The notes under the pieces: model-generated
Databases searched by the model: none
Seen by the model: the letters and a program-made list of their open reading frames with translations, nothing else
Told to the model about the DNA's origin: nothing
Program-made: the position numbers and the translations under genes
In this document: piece after piece, positions 37,540 to 46,944 of the stretch
Position numbering within the stretch: the first letter of the stretch is position 1
Layout of the letters: every line of letters begins with the position of its first letter
Assembly: GCF_004363245.1 (NCBI RefSeq)
Contig: NZ_SNYV01000011.1
Coordinates: 1,054,001-1,118,000, forward strand
Reading direction: 5' to 3'
DNA: 64,000 nt
From: Sphingobacterium yanglingense
Lineage (GTDB): Bacteria; Bacteroidota; Bacteroidia; Sphingobacteriales; Sphingobacteriaceae

Positions 37540-37722
37540 AATGATTTGATTTAACTTATACAAAGAACATATCAAATATAAATTTGTTAAAAATCGGGAG
37601 TAATTAAGGTAATAATACGGTTTCAACGTAGTGGTAAATACTGTCTTTTCGACGTTAAAGTTTAATTGACAACGCAGTTGTTGTTTTTCTGATCTTACAA
37701 GTAAAGACAAACGCAAAGCTAA

Positions 37723-39189
37723 TTACGTGTTTGTCAATTCTTCTAATAAGTCATCAAGGCATATTGTTGCATACGTAGAAGCATGATCGGACATCGCATA
37801 TGGAATTACTAAATGCCCGTTATGCACCATTTGTCCACAAGAATACACCACATTGGGAACATAACCTTCTCGCTCATCCGCATTGGGATACAATAGGGGT
37901 TCATTGAGCTTTCCCACTATTTTAGTGGGATTGTCCAGATCCAGCAATAGTGCTCCTAAAGTATATTCACGCATGGGCCCCACACTATGGGTCAGTACCA
38001 GCCATCCTTTGGAAGTTTCTATTGGAGACCCACAGTTGCCAAGCTGCACAAACTCCCAGGGAAATTCCGGTTCTTTAAGTAAAGTAACTTCCTGATGCCA
38101 ATTAATGATATCCTCCGAGAAAGCAATAAAATTGCTTTCCCCATCCACTCTGCAGACCATCGCATATTTACCATTAATCTTTCTGGGAAAGAGCGCAGCG
38201 CCTTTGTTCGCAATTTTACCATTAATAGGCTGCACTTTGAAATGTACAAAATCTTTGGTTGACAGCAATTTGGGAAGAACCGTAAGTCCATCATAGGCCG
38301 TATAGGTTGCATAATATGTGCAGTGCCCACGTTCATTTATAAATCGAACAAAACGGGCGTCTTCAATCCCATTTTTTTCAGTATCTGAAATAGGAAATAT
38401 AACCCTTTCGGAAAGCGCTGTATCCAGCGAATAGGTCATTTCATAATGCGACGAAGCCAACCAAGTCATATGCGTCATCAGGGTCTGTCCCTCTATATCT
38501 AGGTCATTCTCTTGCTGTATCTCCTTAACATAGCGAAGCAGTTCTTCATAAATAAAACTAGAGCTCAGCTTTGCATTGATCACCTCCAACATATCTTTTC
38601 CAGGGTCGTGTATCTGCAGCAGTTTGTCTATGAAATCAGCTTTTTGATAGCGATGGTTTTTGACCTGTTTAGGTTTCTCCAATAGTTTGCCTACTTCATC
38701 TACATGTATATTCAGGTCACTATCGATAATTGCTGATCGGAACACAATAGAAGAAACATGCCCCTCGCCAGTTGCCCTAAAGCTCAGAATCACTCTTTTC
38801 TCTCCATATCTAAGCTGCGTTTGATCGGGCGATTGGACGACCGAAGGATTGAAAAAAGCCGCTGCTTCTACCGAATATTCCATCGTAAAATATGCACCGA
38901 TCAACAGCCTCTCCTGATGCGAATAATCCCGGTTGCGCAATTCCAGATCCAGTAGCCTCGCTTCGGTACGTTTAAAGTTTTGTTCCCAGATATCCAAAAT
39001 ACTACGATGTCGTTTAGAGAAATTACGAAGAAGCTGGTTCAGTACGTCGACCTTTCGCTGTTTAGTCGAGTTGAGTATACGATAGACAACCTTAGTCGTA
39101 CGGTCGATGTTCAAGTTGAAATATCGCGCCAATACTCTTTTAGAATCGGGTTTAAAAAATATATTCTTACGGATTAGCTGCAAAGACAT
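37723..39189 (-). CDS. Glycoside hydrolase family 130-like phosphorylase
   Basis: 488 residues. A helical N-terminal extension (about 1-175) precedes a five-bladed beta-propeller with GIEDARFVRFINERG, YYATYTAYDGLTVLPKLLSTKDF, FPRKINGKYAMVCRVDGESN and VLTHSVGPMREYTLGALLLD. GH130 enzymes phosphorolyse beta-mannosides. The exact glycan is unknown. A glycosyltransferase fusion at 54329 may act in the same pathway, which is inference. Confidence 0.85.
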   Translation of the reverse strand: MSLQLIRKNIFFKPDSKRVLARYFNLNIDRTTKVVYRILNSTKQRKVDVLNQLLRNFSKRHRSILDIWEQNFKRTEARLLDLELRNRDYSHQERLLIGAYFTMEYSVEAAAFFNPSVVQSPDQTQLRYGEKRVILSFRATGEGHVSSIVFRSAIIDSDLNIHVDEVGKLLEKPKQVKNHRYQKADFIDKLLQIHDPGKDMLEVINAKLSSSFIYEELLRYVKEIQQENDLDIEGQTLMTHMTWLASSHYEMTYSLDTALSERVIFPISDTEKNGIEDARFVRFINERGHCTYYATYTAYDGLTVLPKLLSTKDFVHFKVQPINGKIANKGAALFPRKINGKYAMVCRVDGESNFIAFSEDIINWHQEVTLLKEPEFPWEFVQLGNCGSPIETSKGWLVLTHSVGPMREYTLGALLLDLDNPTKIVGKLNEPLLYPNADEREGYVPNVVYSCGQMVHNGHLVIPYAMSDHASTYATICLDDLLEELTNT

Positions 39190-39401
39190 AATTACTTTTA
39201 CTAATAACCATGCATTGGCACATTTTGTTTTCCTGTTGGATACTCTTTTTATTTTTTTAATTGAATTTGTCCGTCAGCCACTTAGACAGATCGTTAAGTA
39301 TACCATTACAGGTTTTTATAATTATCTCCGCAGCATTTCCAATATATTTTCTCTTATATACTAAATGGTAAGATCTGAAAAAAAGAATATTTAGGAGCAA
39401 C

Positions 39402-39896
39402 CTACTTTTTCTTTAATTTACGCATCTCTTGTTGCAGGTTAAACAGTTCGGGCAAAGCCTTAAAGGAAAAATAAGAGATATCTTCCCATGCGCCGTCCTG
39501 GACCAGTTGGGTATAGAATGCAATACTTTTATTGATATGCTCCTCACAGACCTCCAGATAGGCTCCTTCTTTTTTCGCATCATAACCTTCAAATCCCTTC
39601 TGCAACCGTCCGTATAACAACTCAAACTCGGCCTCCGCCAACTGTAGGTCCTTTCCCGAGCAGAGCGCGACTGCATCGGGTTGTGTAGCGGTATAATAAG
39701 ATTTAATCCGACTGCACAGTTCCCTTATCTTTTTGTCTTTACTATGGTTATAAAAGAGCTCAGCCATCCCCAATCCTTCGGTACGCATAAATACGATATT
39801 CCGAATCACACTATTCTCCACCTCCTCATTTTGCGCCTCCGAGCGCGGTATAGGGACTATAAACAGAAAAAAGAGTACAAAAGCTTGAATATACAT
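39402..39896 (-). CDS. Exported helical protein, distantly DUF4142-like
   Basis: 164 residues with a signal peptide (MYIQAFVLFFLFIVPIPRSEAQ) and an all-helical body rich in Glu and Tyr. The pattern recalls DUF4142 bundles but I cannot assign it firmly. Divergent from the ECF sigma gene at 40175, sharing the GGGTATT/AATACCC region. Confidence 0.65.
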   Translation of the reverse strand: MYIQAFVLFFLFIVPIPRSEAQNEEVENSVIRNIVFMRTEGLGMAELFYNHSKDKKIRELCSRIKSYYTATQPDAVALCSGKDLQLAEAEFELLYGRLQKGFEGYDAKKEGAYLEVCEEHINKSIAFYTQLVQDGAWEDISYFSFKALPELFNLQQEMRKLKKK

Positions 39897-40042
39897 AATT
39901 AGCTGTGATCTACTCCCTTAGTAACAAACGATGTACCGTATTGTTCAGCTTAATTGTGCGACAGTGAAATCTCCGTATTTTATGAGCAAAAAATGACATA
40001 AACACCTATAATATAACAACTAACACGCACATAAGAGACCTA

Positions 40043-40103
40043 AGCTAGGGTATTTTCCCTAGCTCTCGCCGTATATATATCATTTTTGGTTGTGCGAATA
40101 CCC
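40043..40103. promoter_or_regulatory. Divergent regulatory region with GGGTATT/AATACCC inverted boxes
   Basis: AGCTAGGG TATTTT CCCTAGCT (40043-40064) is a perfect 8-bp palindrome containing GGGTATT (40048-40054); AATACCC (40097-40103) is the inverted copy on the far side of an AT-rich core (GTATATATATCATTTTTGG). The region at 46228-46282 has the same boxes at nearly the same spacing (55 versus 56 bases). Likely drives the sigma gene rightward and the exported protein leftward. Confidence 0.5.
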
Positions 40104-40174
40104 GAACGTGCCAAATCAGATGCTTCTCGCATCTTTTTTGTAACAGATCTAGTACATCTAAAAATAGCTTCAAC

Positions 40175-40681
40175 ATGGAAAACAAAGATTTAAACTTACA
40201 GCTCAATGAATACCGCTCGGTATTGAAGAATCTTGCTTACAAGTTTACCAATGATCCAGAAGACATACAGGATCTGGTACAGGAGACCTTGCTACGCGCA
40301 CTAAAGTACATTGATCAGTTTTTTCATAACCCCCGCGTGGTCTCTTGGTTGTTTGTTATTATGAAGAATATATACATCAACCATTACCGGCATAGTAAGC
40401 AGAAATACCGCTATGAAAACCACAAGGCAAATGAATATCAAGACCTGGGTTGTCATGAGCCATTTACCGAAAACACGGTCGAAAAGAGCCTTGCTCTAAA
40501 AGATGTAAAACAAGCACTGACACAACTCCCCAAAGAACACAAAGAGATGTTTGACCACTATATCAATGGGTATAAGTACAAAGAGCTATCGGATCTCTAT
40601 GGCATACCTGAGGGTACAATAAAATCCAGGATTTTCCTCATTCGCAAGGCACTGCAAAAGCAGTTTCCTCAATATAGGTAA
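40175..40681 (+). CDS. ECF RNA polymerase sigma factor (paralogue A)
   Basis: 168 residues with regions 2 (DPEDIQDLVQETLLRALKY; VVSWLFVIMKNIYIN) and 4 (LPKEHKEMFDHYINGYKYKELS; IPEGTIKSRIFLIRKAL). About four residues in five match the sigma factor at 46351. No anti-sigma gene is next to it. A weak hairpin follows and then the Ku gene on the same strand. Confidence 0.93.
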   Translation: MENKDLNLQLNEYRSVLKNLAYKFTNDPEDIQDLVQETLLRALKYIDQFFHNPRVVSWLFVIMKNIYINHYRHSKQKYRYENHKANEYQDLGCHEPFTENTVEKSLALKDVKQALTQLPKEHKEMFDHYINGYKYKELSDLYGIPEGTIKSRIFLIRKALQKQFPQYR

Positions 40682-40704
40682 CACCTAAATCACCTTAAAT
40701 ACGA

Positions 40705-40742
40705 GTGAAATGCGGCCTGGACAAAACCAACCCGTATTTCAC
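40705..40742 (+). terminator. Possible terminator between sigma gene and ku
   Basis: GTGAAATGCGG (40705-40715) pairs with CCGTATTTCAC (40732-40742) with one G-U pair; only a weak T-run follows. Confidence 0.4.
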
Positions 40743-40774
40743 TTGTTCAACTAACATATTAAACAGTATATATT

Positions 40775-41530
40775 ATGAGAGCCATATGGACAGGAGCGAT
40801 CGGTTTTGGTCTGGTCAACATACCCATTAAAATTTATAGTGCTACACAGAGCAGTTCATTAGACTTGGATATGTTGGATCGAAAAGATAAATCAAACATT
40901 AAATATAAACGTGTCAATGAAAGTACCGGTAAAGAAGTAAGCTGGGACAATATTGTAAAGGGCTACCTACTGAATGATCAGTACATCGTGTTGGAAAGTG
41001 CCGACTTTGAGGAGGCCAGTCCCGAAAAAAATAAAATGATAAACCTCCATTCTTTTGTTAAAATAGAAGAAATAGACAGCATTTACTTTGAGACCCCCTA
41101 TTACCTAGAGCCAGCCAAAGGAGGTGAAAAAGCCTATGACCTTCTTTTGAAAGCTTTAACAAAAAGCAAGACCGCCGGGCTCGGTTCATTTGTGATGCGT
41201 AATGTAGAAAATCTTGCTTTAGTCAAGCCGCATGGCAACTACCTGCTTCTGAACAAGCTTCGCTTTGAAGAAGAAATCCGCAGGAGCGATGAACTCCGTC
41301 TGCCCCAGAATACAAAAATTAAAAAAGAAGAAATGGATATGGCCCTACAATTGGTAAAGCAACACTCCCAGCCTTTTGATATCTCGAAATACAAGAACGA
41401 ATATACCGCCGAATTACTCAAGATCATCAAACAGAAAGCCAAAGGAAAGCATACCTCTATCCGTAAGATTAACGTAGAACACACCAAGTCCGGTGACCTA
41501 TTAGCCAAGTTAAAAGCCAGCTTGGCCTAA
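40775..41530 (+). CDS. ku: Ku protein (non-homologous end joining)
   Basis: 251 residues, a normal bacterial Ku size. Begins MRAIWTGAIGFGLVNIPIKIY, with VSWDNIVKGYLLND and ETPYYLEPAKGGEKAYDLL typical of the Ku core, and a basic C-terminal tail (KAKGKHTSIRKINVEH). Homodimers thread onto broken DNA ends and recruit LigD. Convergent with ligD, 3 bases between stops. Confidence 0.97.
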   Translation: MRAIWTGAIGFGLVNIPIKIYSATQSSSLDLDMLDRKDKSNIKYKRVNESTGKEVSWDNIVKGYLLNDQYIVLESADFEEASPEKNKMINLHSFVKIEEIDSIYFETPYYLEPAKGGEKAYDLLLKALTKSKTAGLGSFVMRNVENLALVKPHGNYLLLNKLRFEEEIRRSDELRLPQNTKIKKEEMDMALQLVKQHSQPFDISKYKNEYTAELLKIIKQKAKGKHTSIRKINVEHTKSGDLLAKLKASLA

Positions 41531-41533
41531 TTC

Positions 41534-43954
41534 TCACAATCTAGCGAGTGCCTGCTTAATGTTAACGGGCTTATCCCAAATTGAGGCCCACGGGTCTTTC
41601 TTATCTTTAACACGCTTTAGCATACTTCGGATATTGAAATCCTTAATTTCCAGACCGGCCTTCAATTCTTCCCAAAATAAGGGTGCACTCGCTGTAGCTC
41701 CTTCCTTTGGCCTTAATGAATAGGGAGCTGCTATGGTCTGTCCTCTCCTGTTTTGCAGGAAATCCAGATAAATCATCCCTCTCCGCTTTTTCGGATCTCG
41801 AACGATACTCGTCGTTTCCAGATGCCGTTCGTGGAGTATGGATGCCAGCAACTGCACAAAATCGCGCACAATTTCGTAGTCATACTTCGCCTTTACATAC
41901 AGGTAGATATGTAATCCTGTCGATCCCGAAGTTTTCAGAAATGCGGGTACACCTATCTTATCCAATAGCTTTTTAGCATCTTGAGCAATACGGATTACTT
42001 CACCAAAGTCCGCGCCATTAGGATCAAGGTCTAATACCGCAAAATCAGGCTTTTCCGGCTTTTTATAAGTCGCCAACCAAGGATTTATTTCAATAGACCC
42101 CAGATTAGCGATATACAACAACGTCTGTTTGTTGTTACATACTATGTAATCGATTTCCTTCCCCGTACTTTCTGCATAGATAGGTACTGTTTTGATCCAA
42201 CCGGGTATTTTATCAGGATCCACGTCCTTTTGAAAAAAACCATCTTGATCGATTCCATTCGGAAAGCGGTGCAGCGAAATAGGTTTATCCTTAAGATAAG
42301 GTAATATCCACTCGGCCATCTCCTCATAATAGGCAATCATTTGTCCCTTTACATAGTTATCCTTGGGCCAATAGACCTTATCCAGATTGGTCAGCTCTAC
42401 TGTCTTGCCTCCAACCTTAAGCGTTTCTTCTTTTTTGTCTATACCCATAACTTCTTCCGTTTTAATCTCTTTTGCTTTTTTGTCGTCCCGTAGCATCTTG
42501 AATACAGGGTGCCGTAGATGGCCTTCCTTTGTCCATTCCGAATAGTACACCTCTGCAATCAATGTCGGTTTTAACCAGGTCACTTCTTTCTCTTTAGCCA
42601 CCTTTGTCCCTCGGGCAAATGGCTTCCTTCCATTCTCCAACCGTTGCATCGCTGTATAGAGCGACTGCAGCAAAGCATCACTAAATCCCGTTCCACAGTT
42701 ACCGATATAAACCAGTTGATCTTCCTTATAGAGGCCCAGCACCAATGCCCCGAAAAAGTCTCTGTTGCCCTGAGGTCTGGTGTAACCGCAAATGACAGCC
42801 TCCTGGCTATGCCTCAACTTGTATTTCACCCAACTTGTACTCCGCGTTCCTTCGAGGTAACGGCTATCCTTCTCTTTGGCCACTATCCCTTCCCAATTGT
42901 TATCTTCCGCAATCCGCTGTACATCCTCACTATCCCCCTTCAGTGACTCTACTTGCTGTATAACCTTCATCCCATGCATCCTTTTAAACAGCAGTTTTAG
43001 TAAATCCCTACGCTCTTCCAGCCGATAAGCGGTCACTGCCTCTTTCTCCAAGCGGAGTATATCAAATACATAATAATGTAACTCCAATGCACTAGGAATA
43101 GGCTCACCACTGGCAATCAGCTGAAAATGGGCGTTTTTATCCTTATCTTCAATAACAAGCTCTCCATCCAAACAGACTTCCCGGTCCAGTTTAGCTATTT
43201 CGTCTACCAAGGAAGGGAACAGATAGTTCATCAGCTTCCCATTACGGGAGTAAAGATAGGTGCCTTGCCTATCATGTACCGCCAGTATGCGGAATCCATC
43301 ATATTTTTTCTCATACAACCATTCCGTTCCCGTAGGTAGCTTTTCAACCAGCTTTGTCAACATAGGTTTTGGAGGAAGACCGCTCTTGAATGCCAATCCA
43401 GCGCTTTTTACCGGTTCAGCCACGACATCTTCGCTATTATAGGGCTTATCCGTAGCATACTTATCTTGATGCTTAATCAGCAACCATGCTTTCTCATCGT
43501 CCCCGTTCATGCGTACTAAAGCGAATTCACCCCGCAAGATATGTCCCATTAGTCTAAACTTAATCGATCCCTTTTTCCAATTTTTCAAAAACCCCTTTTC
43601 ATCATCCGTATCCGAAAACTCATAATACCCTGAATCGAAAATATGCACCGTTCCAGCCCCATAATTCCCCTTGGGGATATTACCTTCGAACGACGCATAG
43701 TCCACAGGATGATCCTCCACCTGCATTGCCAGACGTTTGTCTTTAGGATACAGGGAGGGGCCTTTCGGTACTGCCCAGCTTTTGAGAACGCCATCCAGCT
43801 CCAGCCTAAAATCGTAGTGTAACCGTGAGGCGTGATGGCGCTGTACCACAAAACGTAACTTGTGCTTACCTTGCTTTTTAGCTGGGCTCTTTCCTCGGGG
43901 TTCATCCGTCCTATCGAAATCTCTTTTTTTGGTGTATGCTGCTAATTTGGCCAT
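41534..43954 (-). CDS. ligD: DNA ligase D, three-domain
   Basis: 806 residues in the order phosphoesterase - ligase - polymerase. Phosphoesterase (about 30-165): RHHASRLHYDFRLELDG and EDHPVDYASFEGNIP. ATP ligase (about 195-500): nucleophile Lys217 in EKKYDGFRIL, DGELVIED, EGIVAKEKDSRY. Primase-polymerase (about 515-806): AVLDLDPNGADFGEV with the metal Asp pair and KTSGSTGLHIYLYV. All three parts look intact, giving complete end processing with Ku. Confidence 0.97.
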   Translation of the reverse strand: MAKLAAYTKKRDFDRTDEPRGKSPAKKQGKHKLRFVVQRHHASRLHYDFRLELDGVLKSWAVPKGPSLYPKDKRLAMQVEDHPVDYASFEGNIPKGNYGAGTVHIFDSGYYEFSDTDDEKGFLKNWKKGSIKFRLMGHILRGEFALVRMNGDDEKAWLLIKHQDKYATDKPYNSEDVVAEPVKSAGLAFKSGLPPKPMLTKLVEKLPTGTEWLYEKKYDGFRILAVHDRQGTYLYSRNGKLMNYLFPSLVDEIAKLDREVCLDGELVIEDKDKNAHFQLIASGEPIPSALELHYYVFDILRLEKEAVTAYRLEERRDLLKLLFKRMHGMKVIQQVESLKGDSEDVQRIAEDNNWEGIVAKEKDSRYLEGTRSTSWVKYKLRHSQEAVICGYTRPQGNRDFFGALVLGLYKEDQLVYIGNCGTGFSDALLQSLYTAMQRLENGRKPFARGTKVAKEKEVTWLKPTLIAEVYYSEWTKEGHLRHPVFKMLRDDKKAKEIKTEEVMGIDKKEETLKVGGKTVELTNLDKVYWPKDNYVKGQMIAYYEEMAEWILPYLKDKPISLHRFPNGIDQDGFFQKDVDPDKIPGWIKTVPIYAESTGKEIDYIVCNNKQTLLYIANLGSIEINPWLATYKKPEKPDFAVLDLDPNGADFGEVIRIAQDAKKLLDKIGVPAFLKTSGSTGLHIYLYVKAKYDYEIVRDFVQLLASILHERHLETTSIVRDPKKRRGMIYLDFLQNRRGQTIAAPYSLRPKEGATASAPLFWEELKAGLEIKDFNIRSMLKRVKDKKDPWASIWDKPVNIKQALARL

Positions 43955-44058
43955 ATTCTCTTTCTTTCACTTCAGAACGCCTAAAAGGCTTATAAGGTTC
44001 AAAAGGGCGACCAACTTTTTATCCGACTAAGTTGAAAATCTTGAGAATTTTAAAAAAA

Positions 44059-44080
44059 CGCGCCGGCATTAGCCGACGCG
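44059..44080 (-). terminator. Terminator after the acidic small protein gene
   Basis: Minus strand CGCGTCGGC TAAT GCCGGCGCG, a 9-bp stem with one G-U pair, followed by seven T. It ends the DUF4142-small protein operon. Confidence 0.88.
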
Positions 44081-44109
44081 CTTCCCATTATAACAGCTAT
44101 ACTCGGAAC

Positions 44110-44328
44110 CTAGGTTCCTTTTTCTTTATGCCGTTTTTCGAGCGGTCTATCCGTTGGATCATTGGGCATATCATTGAGTTGCTCCTCTTGGGCATCCACT
44201 CCTGCCTCTGCATCGCCGTCTTGTGTGACATCTACATCTTCAGAGACCTCCCCCTTGCTGCTCAAACGTACTTTTTTCGTCTTTTGCATCTTATTGCCTA
44301 CTAATTTATTTTCCTCCTTCGTCGCCAT
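44110..44328 (-). CDS. Small acidic hypothetical protein
   Basis: 72 residues, hydrophilic: a Lys-rich start (MATKEENKLVGNKMQKTKKVR) and a long acidic middle (EDVDVTQDGDAEAGVDAQEEQ). No signal or helix. It lies 5 bases after the DUF4142 gene in an operon closed by a strong terminator. Probably intrinsically disordered; function unknown. Confidence 0.65.
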   Translation of the reverse strand: MATKEENKLVGNKMQKTKKVRLSSKGEVSEDVDVTQDGDAEAGVDAQEEQLNDMPNDPTDRPLEKRHKEKGT

Positions 44329-44333
44329 GATAC

Positions 44334-44894
44334 TTACATTTTATTGTTCCTGACAGTATCTATAGTCGGAGGTACCTGATTGTTTATCGGAGCGGTATCA
44401 TCCAGTTTTAACTGCTGGGCTTGGCTCAGGTGAGACTTTAAAGTAGGCAACTTATCTGCTACCCATATCTTCAATGTTTCATCAGTCATTGCATTATTTC
44501 CATTGACGGCTTCATACAATGCGATCGAATTTTCATGCGAGGCCACCGCTGCATCTTTAAAAGCCTGATTATACCGATCCACTTCAGTTCCTTCCAACAC
44601 CTCCAATTGCCCTTGATGTGTTTGATCTAAATCGGTAGATATTGTCCAGCCTTTAGCTTCAGCATACTGTCTCAGCTCATTCAAAATCTGCTGATGTTCG
44701 TCGACCAGCATACGTGAATAGGCTTTGATGCTTTCATTTGATGATCGTTGCCCTGCTTGTTGCGCCAGTGCTACTTCATATTGATTGGCCATAACGGCTT
44801 TATTAACAAAATCCTGCTCCGGATTTTGCTGTCCGAAAGACATAACTGTTATAATCCCTAGAATTACAACGGCCCAGTTTAAATACTTTTTCAT
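44334..44894 (-). CDS. DUF4142 exported protein
   Basis: 186 residues. Signal-like N-terminus (MKKYLNWAVVILGIITVMSFG), then helices with FVNKAVMANQYEVALAQQAGQRSSNESIKAYSRMLVDEHQQIL, characteristic of DUF4142 (ferritin-like bundle, periplasmic). Tail TAPINNQVPPTIDTVRNNKM is disordered. Common among stress-induced genes; activity unknown. First gene of a two-gene operon. Confidence 0.9.
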   Translation of the reverse strand: MKKYLNWAVVILGIITVMSFGQQNPEQDFVNKAVMANQYEVALAQQAGQRSSNESIKAYSRMLVDEHQQILNELRQYAEAKGWTISTDLDQTHQGQLEVLEGTEVDRYNQAFKDAAVASHENSIALYEAVNGNNAMTDETLKIWVADKLPTLKSHLSQAQQLKLDDTAPINNQVPPTIDTVRNNKM

Positions 44895-45155
44895 GGAGTT
44901 ACTTTTTATAAATGTTAAACTTCAATTACTTAATTTACAGTCTCGAACACACTAACAAAACATTCGTTGCTATAAATTATTTTTCGAGTATTTATACGTC
45001 CCCCTCCTGTACTTTACACCTTTTGCTTGTTTTTCATACGTTAAAAATAGACGGGATGACCTGAAATACAACAACAGATGAAAGAATTTTTCGTTTCCAA
45101 TCAACGGCTCAAAGATCGTATATACCTTAGCACTCTTCTTTTAAACCTTTATCCC

Positions 45156-45860
45156 TCAAAGGTTTTTTGGGAAACGAATCAGTTCAATCAACGTCTTAGC
45201 AACTGGAGTTGCCGATAGAGGGTTCTGCCCCGTTATGAGGTTCTCATCCAACACTACATGGGCCAGAAATGGAAGCGTAGCATGGCTAAAGTCTACACCA
45301 CTTTCCATCAACCTAGTTTCGAGCTCATACGGAATTTTATCTTTTCGCAGGACGAAAGACTCTTCCATATTTGTAAATGCCGTAAGACGCCTCCCTTTGA
45401 GATAACCAGGTCTACAGTACTCCATGGCAAGCAAGGCCGCTGGCCCATGGCATACTGCCGCTATCGGCTTTCCCTGATCAGCAAATTCGCACAATACCCG
45501 TCCCATTTGTGGATGCCTGGCCAAATCCCACAGCGGGCCATGTCCGCCTACGACAAATACCGCATCAAAAGCACAAGCCTTTATATTTTCTAGTGGCAGT
45601 GTATTTGCAAAGCGCCCCAGGGCCACCTCATCTGCCAAAAAACGTCTGTTGGAAGCCGTAATATGTTCAGTCAGTTTACTCATAGGATCTATAGGAGGCG
45701 CTCCGCCCAATGGGCTACACATCGTCACCGTAAAGCCAGCGTCCGCTAATTCGTAATAAGGGGCTGTCATCTCTCCAAACCAAACTCCTGTTTTCTCGTC
45801 ACTATTATCCAGTCTATCGTGCGAGGTTAATACGAGGAGCACTGCGTTTCTCTTTTCCAT
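45156..45860 (-). CDS. DJ-1/PfpI-family protein (Hsp31-like)
   Basis: 234 residues. Class I glutamine-amidotransferase-like fold with AVFVVGGHGPLWDL and the nucleophile elbow PIAAVCHGPAALL, Cys present. The Hsp31-like group has glyoxalase III, deglycase or chaperone activity, and its members respond to electrophile stress. A hairpin at 45144-45164 overlaps the stop codon. Confidence 0.88.
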   Translation of the reverse strand: MEKRNAVLLVLTSHDRLDNSDEKTGVWFGEMTAPYYELADAGFTVTMCSPLGGAPPIDPMSKLTEHITASNRRFLADEVALGRFANTLPLENIKACAFDAVFVVGGHGPLWDLARHPQMGRVLCEFADQGKPIAAVCHGPAALLAMEYCRPGYLKGRRLTAFTNMEESFVLRKDKIPYELETRLMESGVDFSHATLPFLAHVVLDENLITGQNPLSATPVAKTLIELIRFPKNL

Positions 45861-45950
45861 TTTTTCTAAATTTGATGATCGTTTACGGACAAAAGCGGAA
45901 CCTTGTCTATAAACAATTGCTCCGTTTTTTTATTAACATTAAATAACTGA

Positions 45951-46157
45951 CTACATCATCGGCATTATAGGCGTAGGCGGGATAAGACTGTCAATACTGT
46001 CTTTTGTCGATATCACCGAAGTATCGATCGGACTGTCATAGTTATTATCTGGCATACGCTCACGTCTATCCGTTCCGTTGGTATTATTTCTATTTCCACA
46101 GGCTGCTGTTCCAAAAACAATAAGCATTGTTGTTAGACTGAATAAGATTCGTTTCAT
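45951..46157 (-). CDS. Small lipoprotein (68 aa)
   Basis: Lipoprotein signal MKRILFSLTTMLIVFGTAAC with Cys at 20; the remainder (NRNNTNGTDRRERMPDNN..., ending PPTPIMPMM) is disordered. Divergent from the sigma gene at 46351 in the same way as the exported protein at 39402 is from its paralogue. Function unknown. Confidence 0.68.
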   Translation of the reverse strand: MKRILFSLTTMLIVFGTAACGNRNNTNGTDRRERMPDNNYDSPIDTSVISTKDSIDSLIPPTPIMPMM

Positions 46158-46227
46158 AGCTATCTTCGTTTATAATTTTTCTTATTGAACAATGCAGTAG
46201 AGATAGCGTTGAAACAAAGAAAAATTA

Positions 46228-46282
46228 GGGTATTTTCCTCATGTCATCCGTATATGTATCCTTTTTCGGGCGACGAATACCC
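46228..46282. promoter_or_regulatory. Divergent regulatory region with GGGTATT/AATACCC inverted boxes
   Basis: TAGGGTATTTTCC (GGG from 46228), CGTATATGTATC, and CGAATACCCGAAG (AATACCC 46276-46282) repeat the order seen before the paralogous sigma gene. A second matching block CTCGCATCCTTTTTGCAAC (46305-46323) corresponds to CTCGCATCTTTTTTGTAAC upstream of 40175. Confidence 0.5.
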
Positions 46283-46350
46283 GAAGTACAGCCATTCTCA
46301 ACACCTCGCATCCTTTTTGCAACGCATTCTGTACATCAAATAACTTCAAC

Positions 46351-46857
46351 ATGGAAAACAAAGTTTTAAACCTACAGCTTATCGAATACCGTTCGGTATT
46401 AAAAAGTCTAGCCTACAAGTTTACCAACGATCCAGAAGATATTCAGGATTTAGTACAAGAGACATTACTTCGGGCGTTAAAGTACGTGGATCAGTTTTTT
46501 CACAATCCGCGTGTTGTATCCTGGTTGTTTGTTATTATGAAGAATATATACATCAATAACTACAGGAATCGCAAGCATAGATACCTATACGAGCACAACA
46601 CCGCCAGTTCTTATCAGGATCTCGGCTGTCGGGAACCTTTCACAGAAAACACCGTCGAAAACAACCTAGCCTTAAAAGATGTACAAAAAGCACTCACAAA
46701 ACTCCCCAAAGAATATAAGGAAATGTTTGATTACCACGTAGAAGGCTATAAGTACAAAGAACTCGCTCAGCACTATGGCATTCCTGAAGGCACTATAAAA
46801 TCTAGAATATTTTTAATTCGGAAAAGTCTACAAAAGCAATTTCCTCAATATAGATAG
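46351..46857 (+). CDS. ECF RNA polymerase sigma factor (paralogue B)
   Basis: 168 residues, near-duplicate of the sigma factor at 40175: same length and same ends (MENK...QKQFPQYR), with differences concentrated between residues 70 and 95 and in the region 4 helix. Regions 2 and 4 are intact. No anti-sigma neighbour. It is followed on the same strand by two unknown genes and a terminator, which may be its operon. Confidence 0.93.
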   Translation: MENKVLNLQLIEYRSVLKSLAYKFTNDPEDIQDLVQETLLRALKYVDQFFHNPRVVSWLFVIMKNIYINNYRNRKHRYLYEHNTASSYQDLGCREPFTENTVENNLALKDVQKALTKLPKEYKEMFDYHVEGYKYKELAQHYGIPEGTIKSRIFLIRKSLQKQFPQYR

Positions 46858-46944
46858 CCATTTCAATAGATATCAATATGAGATACACTATTAGGATTTA
46901 AAGACCTAAACACTGTTCATACTATACATAAAAACAGCAATACC

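Noticed and set aside
45078..45218. 46-residue plus-strand frame MKEFFVSNQRLKD...
   Set aside because: Overlaps the end of the DJ-1 gene antisense, contains a hairpin, and has no sign of coding constraint.
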